DNA of 27,230 nt from Scatosoma sp045655705. GTDB lineage: Bacteria; Bacillota; Clostridia; Christensenellales; Borkfalkiaceae. Below the pieces are notes generated by a model. The model was given only the letters and a program-made list of their open reading frames with translations. It made no database searches and had not been told where the DNA came from. The translations under genes and the position numbers were made by a program. The DNA lies in assembly GCA_045655705.1 (NCBI GenBank), contig JAZOPU010000131.1, forward strand, positions 1 to 27,230, read 5' to 3'. Every line of letters begins with the position of its first letter. Positions within the stretch are counted from its first letter, which is position 1. Positions 7,229 through 16,396 of the stretch are shown piece by piece.

Positions 7229-9694
7229 TTATTCTTCTTTTTTATACGGAAGCGCGATAACTTTTTCCACCGTGCCGAGCTTATACCCTGCAACGGGTCT
7301 TGCCGTGTTGCTTTGCGAAAGCACGGCAATGCGTTCACTGGAAAGTTCGGACACAACGCCGTCCTTATCCACCACCGCGAGCATATACGGCTCGGTTACG
7401 TAGCTTGCGCAAATGACGCTTGCCCCTTCTTTCAAGCTCACGACCATCGCGCCTTTACGATTACGTTTTAATTTTTCCACTTGCGATACGATCACGCGCT
7501 TAAATTTGCTTTCGTCCGTTGCAATCACAATCTCGCCGTCTTCGTTGATTTGGTGCGCATACACCACTTCGTCGTTTTCACGAAGTGCAATCCCGCGCAC
7601 GCCCGTTGCCACTCTGCCTTGCGTGGGGATATCGTCTTTGATCGTATTCAGCCCGATACCTTGCCCCGTTACGAGCATAATCGTATCTTCTTCGTTTGTA
7701 TCTTCTTCCACGCCGATCACTTCGTCTTCTTCGCCAAGCTTCACGGCGGTAAAGCTTTGTTTGCGCTGTTCGTATTCGCTCCATTCGGATTTTTTAATCA
7801 TACCCTTTTTGGTAAAGAATAACAAACTACCCACGGGCATTTTTTCGCCCACTTCAAAAAGCGCGACCGCTCTTTCACCCATTTGCGCGTCTTTGGAAAG
7901 CTCTTTAAGCGTCATACCGCTTTCGGTAAGCTTACATTCAAGCTTGCTTTCGGAAATATCTATCTTATGGCAATTTCCGTAGTTGGTGAACGCAAACACC
8001 GTTTTTTCCGTGTTCGTTTTCAGCGTTTGCAAAGCCACGATCGCAGGCTTATACTTACCTTCAAGCGTTTTTTCCAAACCGTCGGTTGCCTTGCCTACGA
8101 GCACTTTAAATTTTTCGTCGGCAGTATACACGAGCGTACAGTTTTGTCCTGCCTTTTTCGCGGGTGCGGAAGCGATATTTTCGTCCGCTTCTTCACGCGT
8201 GAACACAAGACGGGATTTTCTGGGCGTTGGATACGCGCTCTTGATTTGCGTGATTTCTTCCTTGACCACCTGCAACTGTAATTCCCCGTTTTTGGAGATT
8301 GCGGTAAGCTTTTTGATAAGTTTTTTCAACTCTTTGAGTTCTTGTTCGAGTTTGAAAATTTCCAGCTTTGTAAGCCGTGCCAAACGCAAATCTAAAATCG
8401 CCTGCGCTTGCGTTTCGGAAATTTCAAACCTTGCCATGAGCTTATTTCTCGCGTCTGACGTGCTTTCCGAGCCTTTGATAATCGCGATCACTTCGTCGAT
8501 ATTTTGCACGGCGATAATCAAGCCTTCCAAAATATGACAACGCGCTTCCGCTTGACGAAGTTCAAACAACGTTCTGCGTTTGATTACTTGTTGTTGATAT
8601 TTTACGTAATGGCGAATAATTTCCATAAGCCCGAGCTGTTGGGGCTTGCCGTCCGCAATCACGACCATATTGATACCGAATGTTATTTCCAAATCGGAAT
8701 ATTTATACAGGCATTTCAAAATCGCCGATGCGTCCGCGTCCTTTTTCAGCCGAATGACGGCACGCATACCCGTTCTGTCCGATTCGTCCGCCACGTGATC
8801 AATACCCGCAAGTTCTTCTTCCTTTTCACTGCAAAGCTCTACGATCTTGCGAAGCAGTTGTGCTTTATTCACTTGATAGGGCAATTCGCTAATCACGAGA
8901 TTGGTCTTGCCGTTGTCCGTTTTTTCCGTATGAATTCTTGCGCGGAGCGTGATTTTTCCGCGACCCGTTTTATACGCTTGTATAAGTTCGTTGGCAATGA
9001 TAATCCCGCCCGTAGGGAAATCGGGGCAAGGGATATGCGTCATCATATCTTCGAGTGAAATGGCGGGATCGTCGATATACGCAACCACGCCGTTTATCAC
9101 TTCTTCCAAGTTATGCGTGGGGATATTCGTAGCCAAACCCACGGCAATACCCGAAGCGCCGTTGACAAGCAAATTCGGGAAACGCCCCGGGAGCACGTCC
9201 GGCTCTTTCAAGCTATCGTCAAAGTTTAAAGAAAAACTAACCGTTTCTTTATCAATATCCCGCAAAAGTTCGAGTGCCAAAGGTTGCATACGCGCTTCCG
9301 TATAACGCATAGCCGCCGCGGGATCGCCGTCTACCGAGCCAAAATTGCCGTGCCCGTCCACCAGCGTTTTGCCCATATTAAAGCCCTGCGCCATACGCAC
9401 CATAGCATCATACACCGAACTATCGCCGTGAGGGTGAAATTTACCCATACAATCACCCACGATACGCGCGCTCTTTTTGTGCGGTTTATCCGGCGTTAAG
9501 CCCATTTCATGCATGGTGTATAAAATTCTTCTTTGCACGGGTTTAAGCCCGTCTTCCACGCGCGGAAGCGCACGGTCGAGAATAACGAATTCCGCATACG
9601 GGAGCATGGACGTGTGAAGCACTTTTTCCAAAGGCTCTACGTAGAGGTTTCCAGAGGGAGGTATCATTTCTTCTTGTTGTTTATGCTTCGCCAT
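7229..9694 (-). CDS. parC: Type IIA topoisomerase subunit A, topoisomerase IV-like (ParC)
   Basis: This is the DNA-cleaving subunit of a type IIA topoisomerase. The breakage-reunion domain has the quinolone-region motif HPHGDSSVYDAM, with the Ser and Asp of the drug-sensitive form. The catalytic Tyr is in AAMRYTEARM. A coiled-coil tower and a C-terminal beta-pinwheel (about 500-821) follow. The pinwheel has no GyrA box (QRRGGKG-like); its expected place reads EYEQRKQSF. That favours a decatenating topoisomerase IV over gyrase. The start follows AGGAG, and the first 14 bp overlap the end of parE. It could still be an unusual GyrA, so the name is less sure than the family. Confidence 0.85.
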   Translation of the reverse strand: MAKHKQQEEMIPPSGNLYVEPLEKVLHTSMLPYAEFVILDRALPRVEDGLKPVQRRILYTMHEMGLTPDKPHKKSARIVGDCMGKFHPHGDSSVYDAMVRMAQGFNMGKTLVDGHGNFGSVDGDPAAAMRYTEARMQPLALELLRDIDKETVSFSLNFDDSLKEPDVLPGRFPNLLVNGASGIAVGLATNIPTHNLEEVINGVVAYIDDPAISLEDMMTHIPCPDFPTGGIIIANELIQAYKTGRGKITLRARIHTEKTDNGKTNLVISELPYQVNKAQLLRKIVELCSEKEEELAGIDHVADESDRTGMRAVIRLKKDADASAILKCLYKYSDLEITFGINMVVIADGKPQQLGLMEIIRHYVKYQQQVIKRRTLFELRQAEARCHILEGLIIAVQNIDEVIAIIKGSESTSDARNKLMARFEISETQAQAILDLRLARLTKLEIFKLEQELKELKKLIKKLTAISKNGELQLQVVKEEITQIKSAYPTPRKSRLVFTREEADENIASAPAKKAGQNCTLVYTADEKFKVLVGKATDGLEKTLEGKYKPAIVALQTLKTNTEKTVFAFTNYGNCHKIDISESKLECKLTESGMTLKELSKDAQMGERAVALFEVGEKMPVGSLLFFTKKGMIKKSEWSEYEQRKQSFTAVKLGEEDEVIGVEEDTNEEDTIMLVTGQGIGLNTIKDDIPTQGRVATGVRGIALRENDEVVYAHQINEDGEIVIATDESKFKRVIVSQVEKLKRNRKGAMVVSLKEGASVICASYVTEPYMLAVVDKDGVVSELSSERIAVLSQSNTARPVAGYKLGTVEKVIALPYKKEE

Positions 9695-11882
9695 TGCTAT
9701 TCTCCTTTCTCTCCGTTTTCTCTATCTTGTCCATAAACGCGTCGCGCTTGTTAAAGTTTGCGTATTTTGCCAAAAATTCTTTTCTGCCTTCCACCTTATC
9801 GCCCATGAGCGTGGTTATCATTCTTTCCGCTTTGACCGCGTCTTCAATGGTAACTTGCGTTAAGTTTCTCGTGGCGGGGTCCATCGTCGTTTCCCAAAGC
9901 TGTTCCGCGCTCATTTCGCCCAAGCCTTTATATCGTTGCAGTTGATAACCTTTACCGATTTTTTCTATTTTTTGATTGAGTTCTTTATCGTCATAAGCGT
10001 ATTCGACCTTATCCCCTTTATACACCTTATAAAGCGGGGGCATGCCGATATACACGTGCCCCGCTTCTACGAGCGGACGCATATAACGGAAGAAGAACGT
10101 GAGCAAAATGCAACGGATATGCATACCGTCCTGATCGGCATCCGAGAGAATAATTACTTTATGATAATTGATTTTATCTATTTTGAAATCGGGATCGATA
10201 CCCGCGCCGATTGCGCTGATCATCGTTCGGATTTCTTCGTTTTCGAGAATTTGCGCAAGCTTTTTCTTTTCCACGTTCAAGGGTTTTCCACGCAGGGGCA
10301 ATATGGATTGGAACTGTCTTACGCGCGCTTGTTTAGCCGTACCGCCAGCCGAGTCCCCTTCCACGATAAACATTTCGTTAAGCTCTGCTTTTTTGCCCGA
10401 ACAGCCCGCAAGCTTACCCACCAAGTTCAAGCCGTCGATCTTACGCGTTTTTCTCGCGTTGTCAATCGCTTCCTTCGCCGCCATACGCGAGCGCGCCGCG
10501 CCCTGCGCTTTTTTGACGATCTCGTCCATCGTCTTTTTATAACCGCGGACGTTCTTAAACTCGTTAAACGCTTCAATCACCGCGCTTTCCACCGCCGTCT
10601 TTGCTTCGGTATTCCCAAGCTTGTCCTTGGTTTGTCCCACAAATTCCACCACGCCGATCTTGACCGCGAGCACCACTTTCATACCGTCGCCAAAATCGTC
10701 GCCTTGCAAATTCGAGTCCTTTTCTTTGAGCATACCGCTTGCACGCGCATAATCGTTAAAAACGCGCGTTAAGCCCGATTTTAAGCCCATCTCGTGATAA
10801 CCGCCGTCGCCCGTTTTGATATTATTTACGAACGACACTACCGTTTGTCCGTAGCCGTCCGTGTGTTGGAGCGCAAATTCCACGAGAATATCGTTTTTCA
10901 CCGTTTGATAATAAATGGGCTGGGCATAAAGCGTTTTATCCCCGTCCGTTAAGTTTTTAACGTAGTCGGAAATACCCCCTTCATAACGAAATACCGCGCG
11001 ATACGGCTCGCTTGCAAGCGTTACTTCATCCACTTCGGCAAAAAGCGATTGTTGGGTATCAAAACTGAAAATATCCGTTTGTTCGTCCTGCTCGTCCAAG
11101 GGCGCAAAAATGCCTTCTCTTTCTATGTCGCTGGCGGTTTCTTCCGCGGTTTCTCCGCCGAACGCCGCGCGGGCGCGTTGCATTTCCGCCATAGAAATAC
11201 GCTCGTCGATCAGCGTGATCTCCACGTTACGGTTCAAAAATGCGAGCTGTTGCAAACGCTCTTCCACCGTTTCTAATTTAAAATCCGTTTCGGGGAATAC
11301 GCGCGGGTCGGGCTTAAAGCGAACGCAAGTACCTTTGCGATTGGTCTTAATCCCCGTATCTTCGAGCGGTCCATCGGGGTCGCCCGAAATGATTTTATTT
11401 TTATTTTTGCCCGTGCCTTGGTGGGAATGGAAACTCATTTTATATACGCGCTTATTGCGATATACTTCTACCGTCAGCCACTCGGAAAGCGCGTTGGTTA
11501 CCGAAGCGCCTACGCCGTGCAAACCGCCCGAAAACTCATAATTGCCTTGCCCGAACTTACCGCCTGCGTGCAATTTCGTGAAAACAAGTTGAACACCCGA
11601 AACTTTCTCTTTCGGGTGTATGTCGGTGGGGATACCACGCCCGTTGTCTTCCACGGAAGCACTGCCGTCCGCGTGCAAGATCACTTTGATTTTGTTTGCG
11701 TGTCCGTTCGACGCTTCGTCTACGGCGTTGTCTACGATTTCCCAAAGAATATGATGCAAGCCCTGTTCGCCCGTCGAGCCGATATACATACCCGGGCGCA
11801 TACGCACCGCTTCCAAGCCTTCTAACACTTCAATGTCTTTGGAATCGTATTGTTTTGTCGTTTCTTTCACTTCTTTTGCCAT
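9681..11882 (-). CDS. parE: Type IIA topoisomerase subunit B, topoisomerase IV-like (ParE)
   Basis: This is the ATPase subunit partnering the ParC-like protein. The GHKL ATPase domain has MRPGMYIG, EIVDNAVDEA, DNGRGIP and GGLHGVGASV. The transducer and TOPRIM domain follow, with EGDSAGG and the metal site DADQDG. The variant SDADQDGMHIR resembles clostridial topoisomerase IV subunits. About 60 extra acidic and Gln-rich residues interrupt the transducer domain (genomic 11007-11201), making the protein longer than the usual 640 or so. I chose the ATG at 11882, preceded by AAGGGA. The in-frame ATG at 11930 would lie almost on the predicted transcription start and has no ribosome binding site. 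Confidence 0.85.
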   Translation of the reverse strand: MAKEVKETTKQYDSKDIEVLEGLEAVRMRPGMYIGSTGEQGLHHILWEIVDNAVDEASNGHANKIKVILHADGSASVEDNGRGIPTDIHPKEKVSGVQLVFTKLHAGGKFGQGNYEFSGGLHGVGASVTNALSEWLTVEVYRNKRVYKMSFHSHQGTGKNKNKIISGDPDGPLEDTGIKTNRKGTCVRFKPDPRVFPETDFKLETVEERLQQLAFLNRNVEITLIDERISMAEMQRARAAFGGETAEETASDIEREGIFAPLDEQDEQTDIFSFDTQQSLFAEVDEVTLASEPYRAVFRYEGGISDYVKNLTDGDKTLYAQPIYYQTVKNDILVEFALQHTDGYGQTVVSFVNNIKTGDGGYHEMGLKSGLTRVFNDYARASGMLKEKDSNLQGDDFGDGMKVVLAVKIGVVEFVGQTKDKLGNTEAKTAVESAVIEAFNEFKNVRGYKKTMDEIVKKAQGAARSRMAAKEAIDNARKTRKIDGLNLVGKLAGCSGKKAELNEMFIVEGDSAGGTAKQARVRQFQSILPLRGKPLNVEKKKLAQILENEEIRTMISAIGAGIDPDFKIDKINYHKVIILSDADQDGMHIRCILLTFFFRYMRPLVEAGHVYIGMPPLYKVYKGDKVEYAYDDKELNQKIEKIGKGYQLQRYKGLGEMSAEQLWETTMDPATRNLTQVTIEDAVKAERMITTLMGDKVEGRKEFLAKYANFNKRDAFMDKIEKTERKENSNGEA

Positions 11883-11939
11883 GCTTTCTATTCCCTTACT
11901 TTTGACGTATTTTTCGTCAAAATCTACCATTTTATACCT

Positions 11940-11968
11940 ATTATAACATATTTTTTCGATTTTTTCAA
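11940..11968 (-). promoter_or_regulatory. Promoter of parE-parC
   Basis: The minus strand has TTGAAA (11963-11968), a 17-bp spacer and a perfect TATAAT (11940-11945). Transcription would begin near 11933, giving a leader of about 50 nt to the ATG at 11882. Confidence 0.72.
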
Positions 11969-11993
11969 TCGTTTGAACGGATTTTTTTTACGC

Positions 11994-14387
11994 CTAACTA
12001 TCCTTTATCACAGCCAAATAATTGAGTGCGCGTGTGTAGGCGATATATTTTTCGCTATCCGTCATTCCGCCTATATCCACCGCCACGCAGGCAAATTCCA
12101 AGCCCTTGCTTTCATACACCGTCATAAGATTGATTTTTGCCTTGGATACTTTGCCCGAAACAGCCAAATCGTTATACGTTTTCTTGCGGTATTTTTCTTT
12201 ATTCTTTTCCGTGCAAATGACCGTTTTCAAGCCCTTTTTATCCTTGAAAAAACGGCTAATTCCACGCGCGGAAATATCTTCTACCTGCGGTCCGTCAAAA
12301 CCGATAGGTTGCATTGCAATCCCAATATCTTGCGAAACAAACTGCACGATTTGGTTGGTGTTTCGATAGTTTTGATTGAGCGTATACACGGAAAACCCCG
12401 AAAAGGTTTGTGTCCAATCCTTCACCCCGCGCCAAGGCGTTACGTTTTGCGCGATATCCCCGAACACGTTGAACGAAGCCTTTTTGTTAACCGCGCGAAG
12501 TAGCTCGTATTCACAAGGAGAAATATCCTGCCCTTCGTCCACGAACACGAACGAATACGCGGGCGAAAGCCTGCTGGCTACGCCTTGGCAAATACGGCAC
12601 AGCGCATACGCGTCCGAACGGTACATTTTTCCGCTTTCCATACCGTATTTTTTCTTATATTTTTTCACCGTTTCGCGATAAAAATAACGCACGATATCCA
12701 CAAAGCCGTCGCCGTTCCCGATTTGCTTAAATTCCTTTTCCCCGCGGAGATTGATATAAAATTCGGTAAACGCGTCACAGCTACGCGAAATAATTTCCAC
12801 CTTTTCGTATATTTTATCCACTTCCGCGATAAGCTCTTTTCGTCTTGCAATTCTGTCTGCGTAGGTGTATACGTCCACACCGCCGATCTTTTGCTTGAAA
12901 CGCATCAAATCCGTCGTTTCTTTTTCCAGCGAGGTTTTTAACTCGGAGAGCGACAAGCGCGCTTCTTCTACGATACGCTCGTTATTTCGCACGAAAAATC
13001 CCGCACTTTTATAAAAGGAAGCAAGCTGACGATAGAAATAGTCAGGCTCTTTCGCCCGTTCGCTTTTGATTGTACCGCCCAAAAAGTCTTGAATATCCAG
13101 CAAACAGTTCATAAGCTCGCGAAAAGCTTTAGTGTAATATAGCCCCCCTTCTTTGCGCTCCTTAATCTCGCCCAAAACCGCACGGCGAACGCGCATCGAC
13201 GAATTTTTGATTGCCTCATAAGCGCGGAGCTGTTTTTCACAATCGGACAAAATTTTTTCGAGAAATTCCTTACATTCTTCGCTTATAAAAAGCCCGTATA
13301 AATCCCCGTAGGTTTTATCCAGTTTCTTTTGTATATCCTGTGCAAATTTAGGCGAATATACGTATGCAAGATATTCCGTCGGCTCTCCTGCCGTTTCGTC
13401 TATCCTATCCGCGATATCGATTTTTTCGTTTTTGAGTATTTGTAAGAAATAATCATATATCGTAGCCGTCCTTACCCGTTCGAGCTGTAAAATTTGCGCA
13501 AGCTCGTCGATAAAGGCGTTGAAGGAATTGCTGGGCGTGATCACGAGTACGTCGCGGGGCTTGATCTCTTCATTATTATACATAAGATAGCTCAAACGGT
13601 GGAGCATTACCATCGTTTTTCCGCTACCCGCACAGCCTTGGAGCACGAAATTTTCCCTTTCTCCGCTCGTGATAATCTCGTATTGCTTTTCCTGTATCGT
13701 GCGAATAATGTCTTTTACCGCGGTTTCGTCCTTACGGCTTTTGATAATCTCCCGAAGATAGGGATCGAGTACGTTTTCTTCGTCCCGATCTTGAATTTCT
13801 TCCCTTGAAAGATAATCCTTCAAAGAAAGGTATTCGTTTTTAAAATCCAAAACTTCGCCGTTTTTAGCAATAATTGCTCGGCGGAGCACTGTTTTATATT
13901 CGTATTCGTTGATCTTGAACGCCGAACAGCTCTTTTGATAATACCGTCTTGCCAAGGGTGCGCGCCAATCGACGATTTCTAATTTTACGTCCCCTTTTTT
14001 GCCGATATAATAGCTATTATACCCCTCCACGTTATCCACGAGATCCATACGCGCAAAATACGGTTCTTCAAAGAACGGACGGAATGCGTTGATTTTTTCT
14101 TCCCGATTTTTTATCTCCGCAAGAAGCGCAAGGATTTTTTTATAGTTCTCCGCGGCGTTATCCTTGTCTTTTTCAAGCAACGCTATCTCTGCTTTTGCTT
14201 GCTTTACGGCGTTTTTATGCGGATTTATACGCGTGCGCTTTAACATTTGCATAACCGCCTGTATATGCGCGTTTTCATAGCGTGATTGTTCTTCTTCGTC
14301 GAGCAAGGATAAAAACCACGCGTGATCGCCCGATTTTTTAGGATCGAGCATTTTTGTTAAGTTGTCATAAAAAAGTTCTTTGGACAT
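11994..14387 (-). CDS. helD: RNA polymerase recycling motor ATPase HelD (UvrD-like)
   Basis: HelD is a superfamily 1 ATPase that removes stalled RNA polymerase from DNA and recycles it. The 797 residues begin with a charged helical coiled-coil arm (about 35-105), which in known structures enters the polymerase secondary channel. HelD hallmarks follow: EPYFARMDL, YYIGKKGDV and IVDWRAPLARRYY (137-150). The motor has Walker A GCAGSGKT (251-258) and Walker B VFVDEGQDIS. Helicase motifs near the end are NQNYRNT and MTVYESKGLEF. Length and order match Firmicutes HelD rather than UvrD or PcrA. The start is weakly supported (AAGTAAGAT before the ATG). It is a monocistronic unit between argS and parE. 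Confidence 0.92.
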   Translation of the reverse strand: MSKELFYDNLTKMLDPKKSGDHAWFLSLLDEEEQSRYENAHIQAVMQMLKRTRINPHKNAVKQAKAEIALLEKDKDNAAENYKKILALLAEIKNREEKINAFRPFFEEPYFARMDLVDNVEGYNSYYIGKKGDVKLEIVDWRAPLARRYYQKSCSAFKINEYEYKTVLRRAIIAKNGEVLDFKNEYLSLKDYLSREEIQDRDEENVLDPYLREIIKSRKDETAVKDIIRTIQEKQYEIITSGERENFVLQGCAGSGKTMVMLHRLSYLMYNNEEIKPRDVLVITPSNSFNAFIDELAQILQLERVRTATIYDYFLQILKNEKIDIADRIDETAGEPTEYLAYVYSPKFAQDIQKKLDKTYGDLYGLFISEECKEFLEKILSDCEKQLRAYEAIKNSSMRVRRAVLGEIKERKEGGLYYTKAFRELMNCLLDIQDFLGGTIKSERAKEPDYFYRQLASFYKSAGFFVRNNERIVEEARLSLSELKTSLEKETTDLMRFKQKIGGVDVYTYADRIARRKELIAEVDKIYEKVEIISRSCDAFTEFYINLRGEKEFKQIGNGDGFVDIVRYFYRETVKKYKKKYGMESGKMYRSDAYALCRICQGVASRLSPAYSFVFVDEGQDISPCEYELLRAVNKKASFNVFGDIAQNVTPWRGVKDWTQTFSGFSVYTLNQNYRNTNQIVQFVSQDIGIAMQPIGFDGPQVEDISARGISRFFKDKKGLKTVICTEKNKEKYRKKTYNDLAVSGKVSKAKINLMTVYESKGLEFACVAVDIGGMTDSEKYIAYTRALNYLAVIKDS

Positions 14388-14399
14388 ATCTTACTTTCT

Positions 14400-14427
14400 A
14401 TAATAACATATTTTTCCAAAAAATCAA
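14400..14427 (-). promoter_or_regulatory. Promoter of helD
   Basis: The minus strand has TTGATT (14422-14427), a 16-bp spacer and TATTAT (14400-14405). The -10 is only 12 bp from the ATG, so the leader would be very short. The assignment is tentative. Confidence 0.45.
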
Positions 14428-14457
14428 AGGGTTTGAAGAAAAAAAATTATTTTTTTC

Positions 14458-14488
14458 AAAAGAAAAACGCCCCGTGTTTTCGAGGCGT
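14458..14488 (-). terminator. Terminator of argS
   Basis: On the minus strand ACGCCTCG (14481-14488) pairs with CGGGGCGT (14467-14474), with one G-U pair. TTTT-C-TTTT follows. It begins 7 bp after the argS stop codon. Confidence 0.8.
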
Positions 14489-14495
14489 TCGTCTA

Positions 14496-16181
14496 TTACA
14501 TTTTATCAGGAATACCAATCCCCAAAAGCGCAAACGCGTTCTTTAAGGCTTGCAAGGTTGCGTTCGTGAGTGCCAAACGGAAGTTTTTTGTTTTTTCGTC
14601 TTCCGCAGAAAGAATCTTGCAGTCAAAGTAGAACTTATTAAACTTTTGCGCAACTTCCACCGCAAAGCGGGCAATCAGCGACGGTTCGTATTTTTCCGCA
14701 GCCGCTTTCACCGTTTCGGGGAACGTGGAAAGGCATTTGACAAGCTCAATCTCTTCCATAGAAAGGGTAGGCAGTTCGTAGTTTTCTACCGCACCGCCCT
14801 TTTGCAACACCGATTTCGCTCTTGCACAGGTGTATTGCACGTATACGCTCGTTTCGCCGTCGAAGTTGAGCACTTTATCATAGGAGAACACGATATCCTT
14901 GATTTTATTATTATACAGCGCACCGAAAATGACCGCACCTACGCCCACTTTTTTCGCGACGTCTTCCTTGTTTTCAAGATTGGGATTTTTCTCGTCGATA
15001 ATCGTGTAGGCTTTTTCAATGCAACGGGCGATCACGTCTTCCAAGAACACGACGTTGCCCTTACGCGTAGACATCGTACCCTCTTCCAAGGAAACCATAC
15101 CGTAGGCAACGTGCACGAGATCTTTCGCCCAGTCCTTGCCAAGCATTTCAAGTACTTTGAAAAACTGTTTAAAATGCAGGTTTTGCTGATATGCCACCAC
15201 GTATAAACATTTATCGAAATTATACGTCTTTTTGCGGTACTCAGCCGCCGCCATATCCCGCGTTGCGTACAGCGAACTGCCGTCTGATTTCAATATAATA
15301 CAAGGGGGCATACCGTATTCTTCCAAATCCACCACCTGCGCCCCGCGGCTTTCGGTGAGTAAGCCTTTTTCTTTCAGCTCGTCCACCACCGGTTGCATTT
15401 TATCCGAATAGAAGCTTTCTCCCGCATACGAATCAAAGCGGATATCCAGCATTTCATATATTTTTTGCACGTCTTTAAGCGTGAGCTCTTTGAACCACTT
15501 AAACAGTGCTTGACACTCTTCATCGCCCTGTTCTATCTTTTTAAAGTATGCGCGGGCTTCGTCGTCATACTCGGGGTGGCTTTCCGCTTCTTTATGGAAA
15601 CGCACGTACAGTTCGTTGAGCGCGCGAATACCGCCCTTTTCCACCGTTTCTTTATCCCCCCAACGCTTATAGGCGGAAATGAGTTTACCAAACTGCGTGC
15701 CGTAGTCGCCAAGGTGGTTGATACCCACGGTCTTATAGCCCAGAAAATCAAAAATTCGATATAACGCCCCGCCGAGCACCGTCGTGGAAAGGTGTCCGAT
15801 ATGGAAAGGCTTGGCGATATTGATAGACGAATAGTCGATACACACCGTCTTGCCCTTGCCTTGTTCACTTGCGCCGTAGTTATCTTTTTGCGTTAAAATT
15901 TTATCCAGCGTTTCTTTCACGAACGCCGTTTTGTTGATTTTAAAATTCAAATAACCGTTGACGGCGGAAATCTCACAAACAATCTCGTCCGTTTGGAGTG
16001 CGTTTTTCAGCTCTTCCGCGATCATAACGGGGCTTTTGCGTAAGATTTTCGCGAACTTGAAACAGGGCAACGCATAATCGCCCATATCGAGATTGGGCGG
16101 GAGCGCGATCAGTTCATAAATTTCTTGCTCGGTCACGCCGTCCACCTTAATTTTTTGCGCTATGTGCTTTTTATAATCCAT
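14496..16181 (-). CDS. argS: Arginyl-tRNA synthetase
   Basis: This class I aminoacyl-tRNA synthetase charges tRNA-Arg. The 561 residues show the N-terminal Add-1 domain (about 1-95). The catalytic Rossmann fold has the HIGH motif in AKPFHIGHLSTT, and a KMSK-like loop reads MSTRKGN. The C-terminal anticodon-binding helical domain ends in ALLGIGIPDKM. The Lys in MSTRKGN is notable because many ArgRS lack a canonical KMSK lysine. AAGG lies six bases before the ATG. A structured leader of about 98 nt precedes it. DUF1934, often its neighbour in Bacillus, is elsewhere in this window. Confidence 0.97.
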   Translation of the reverse strand: MDYKKHIAQKIKVDGVTEQEIYELIALPPNLDMGDYALPCFKFAKILRKSPVMIAEELKNALQTDEIVCEISAVNGYLNFKINKTAFVKETLDKILTQKDNYGASEQGKGKTVCIDYSSINIAKPFHIGHLSTTVLGGALYRIFDFLGYKTVGINHLGDYGTQFGKLISAYKRWGDKETVEKGGIRALNELYVRFHKEAESHPEYDDEARAYFKKIEQGDEECQALFKWFKELTLKDVQKIYEMLDIRFDSYAGESFYSDKMQPVVDELKEKGLLTESRGAQVVDLEEYGMPPCIILKSDGSSLYATRDMAAAEYRKKTYNFDKCLYVVAYQQNLHFKQFFKVLEMLGKDWAKDLVHVAYGMVSLEEGTMSTRKGNVVFLEDVIARCIEKAYTIIDEKNPNLENKEDVAKKVGVGAVIFGALYNNKIKDIVFSYDKVLNFDGETSVYVQYTCARAKSVLQKGGAVENYELPTLSMEEIELVKCLSTFPETVKAAAEKYEPSLIARFAVEVAQKFNKFYFDCKILSAEDEKTKNFRLALTNATLQALKNAFALLGIGIPDKM

Positions 16182-16204
16182 ATTCTACCTTCGTTTTATT
16201 TTTT

Positions 16205-16273
16205 AAGGCTGTGGCGCAAAAAATGGTTGATTGTTTTTACGAGAAAAGCAACCAGAGTTTGCGGTTTAGCCTT
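16205..16273 (-). promoter_or_regulatory. Structured argS leader, long imperfect hairpin
   Basis: The minus-strand leader folds into three stacked helices: AAGGCT/AGCCTT at the base, then CGCAAA/TTTGCG, then a top hairpin GGTTG/CAACC extended by TTTT/AAAA. It fills most of the argS 5' leader. I see no T-box signature (AGGGTGGNACCGCG). On the plus strand the same element ends in AGCCTTTTTTC, which resembles a terminator facing ychF. Its function is unknown. Confidence 0.5.
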
Positions 16274-16285
16274 TTTTCTTAAATA

Positions 16286-16314
16286 ATATTAACACATTTT
16301 TTAAAATAGGTCAA
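16286..16314 (-). promoter_or_regulatory. Promoter of argS
   Basis: The minus strand has TTGACC (16309-16314), a 17-bp spacer and TAATAT (16286-16291). Transcription would start near 16279. Its -35 is 7 bp from the -35 of the divergent ychF promoter. Confidence 0.7.
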
Positions 16315-16321
16315 GTTTGAT

Positions 16322-16350
16322 TTGCCAAATTTTGAATTTTATATTATAAT
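16322..16350 (+). promoter_or_regulatory. Promoter of ychF
   Basis: TTGCCA (16322-16327), a 17-bp spacer and TATAAT (16345-16350) lie 46 bp upstream of the ychF ATG, back-to-back with the argS promoter. Confidence 0.7.
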
Positions 16351-16396
16351 ATATGGGAAATTTTTAGTAAAAACATTGCAAAGGCAGGAAAAAAGA

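Noticed and set aside
9936..10772. Plus-strand open frame of 278 codons opposite parE
   Set aside because: It is antisense to conserved parE sequence, with shadow-like composition and no recognisable domain.
11883..11930. Sixteen-residue N-terminal extension of ParE from the ATG at 11930
   Set aside because: That ATG lies about 10 bp after the -10 box with no ribosome binding site; the ATG at 11882 has AAGGGA.
16182..16285. T-box riboswitch upstream of argS
   Set aside because: No AGGGTGGNACCGCG antiterminator sequence and no terminator on the minus strand before the ATG.
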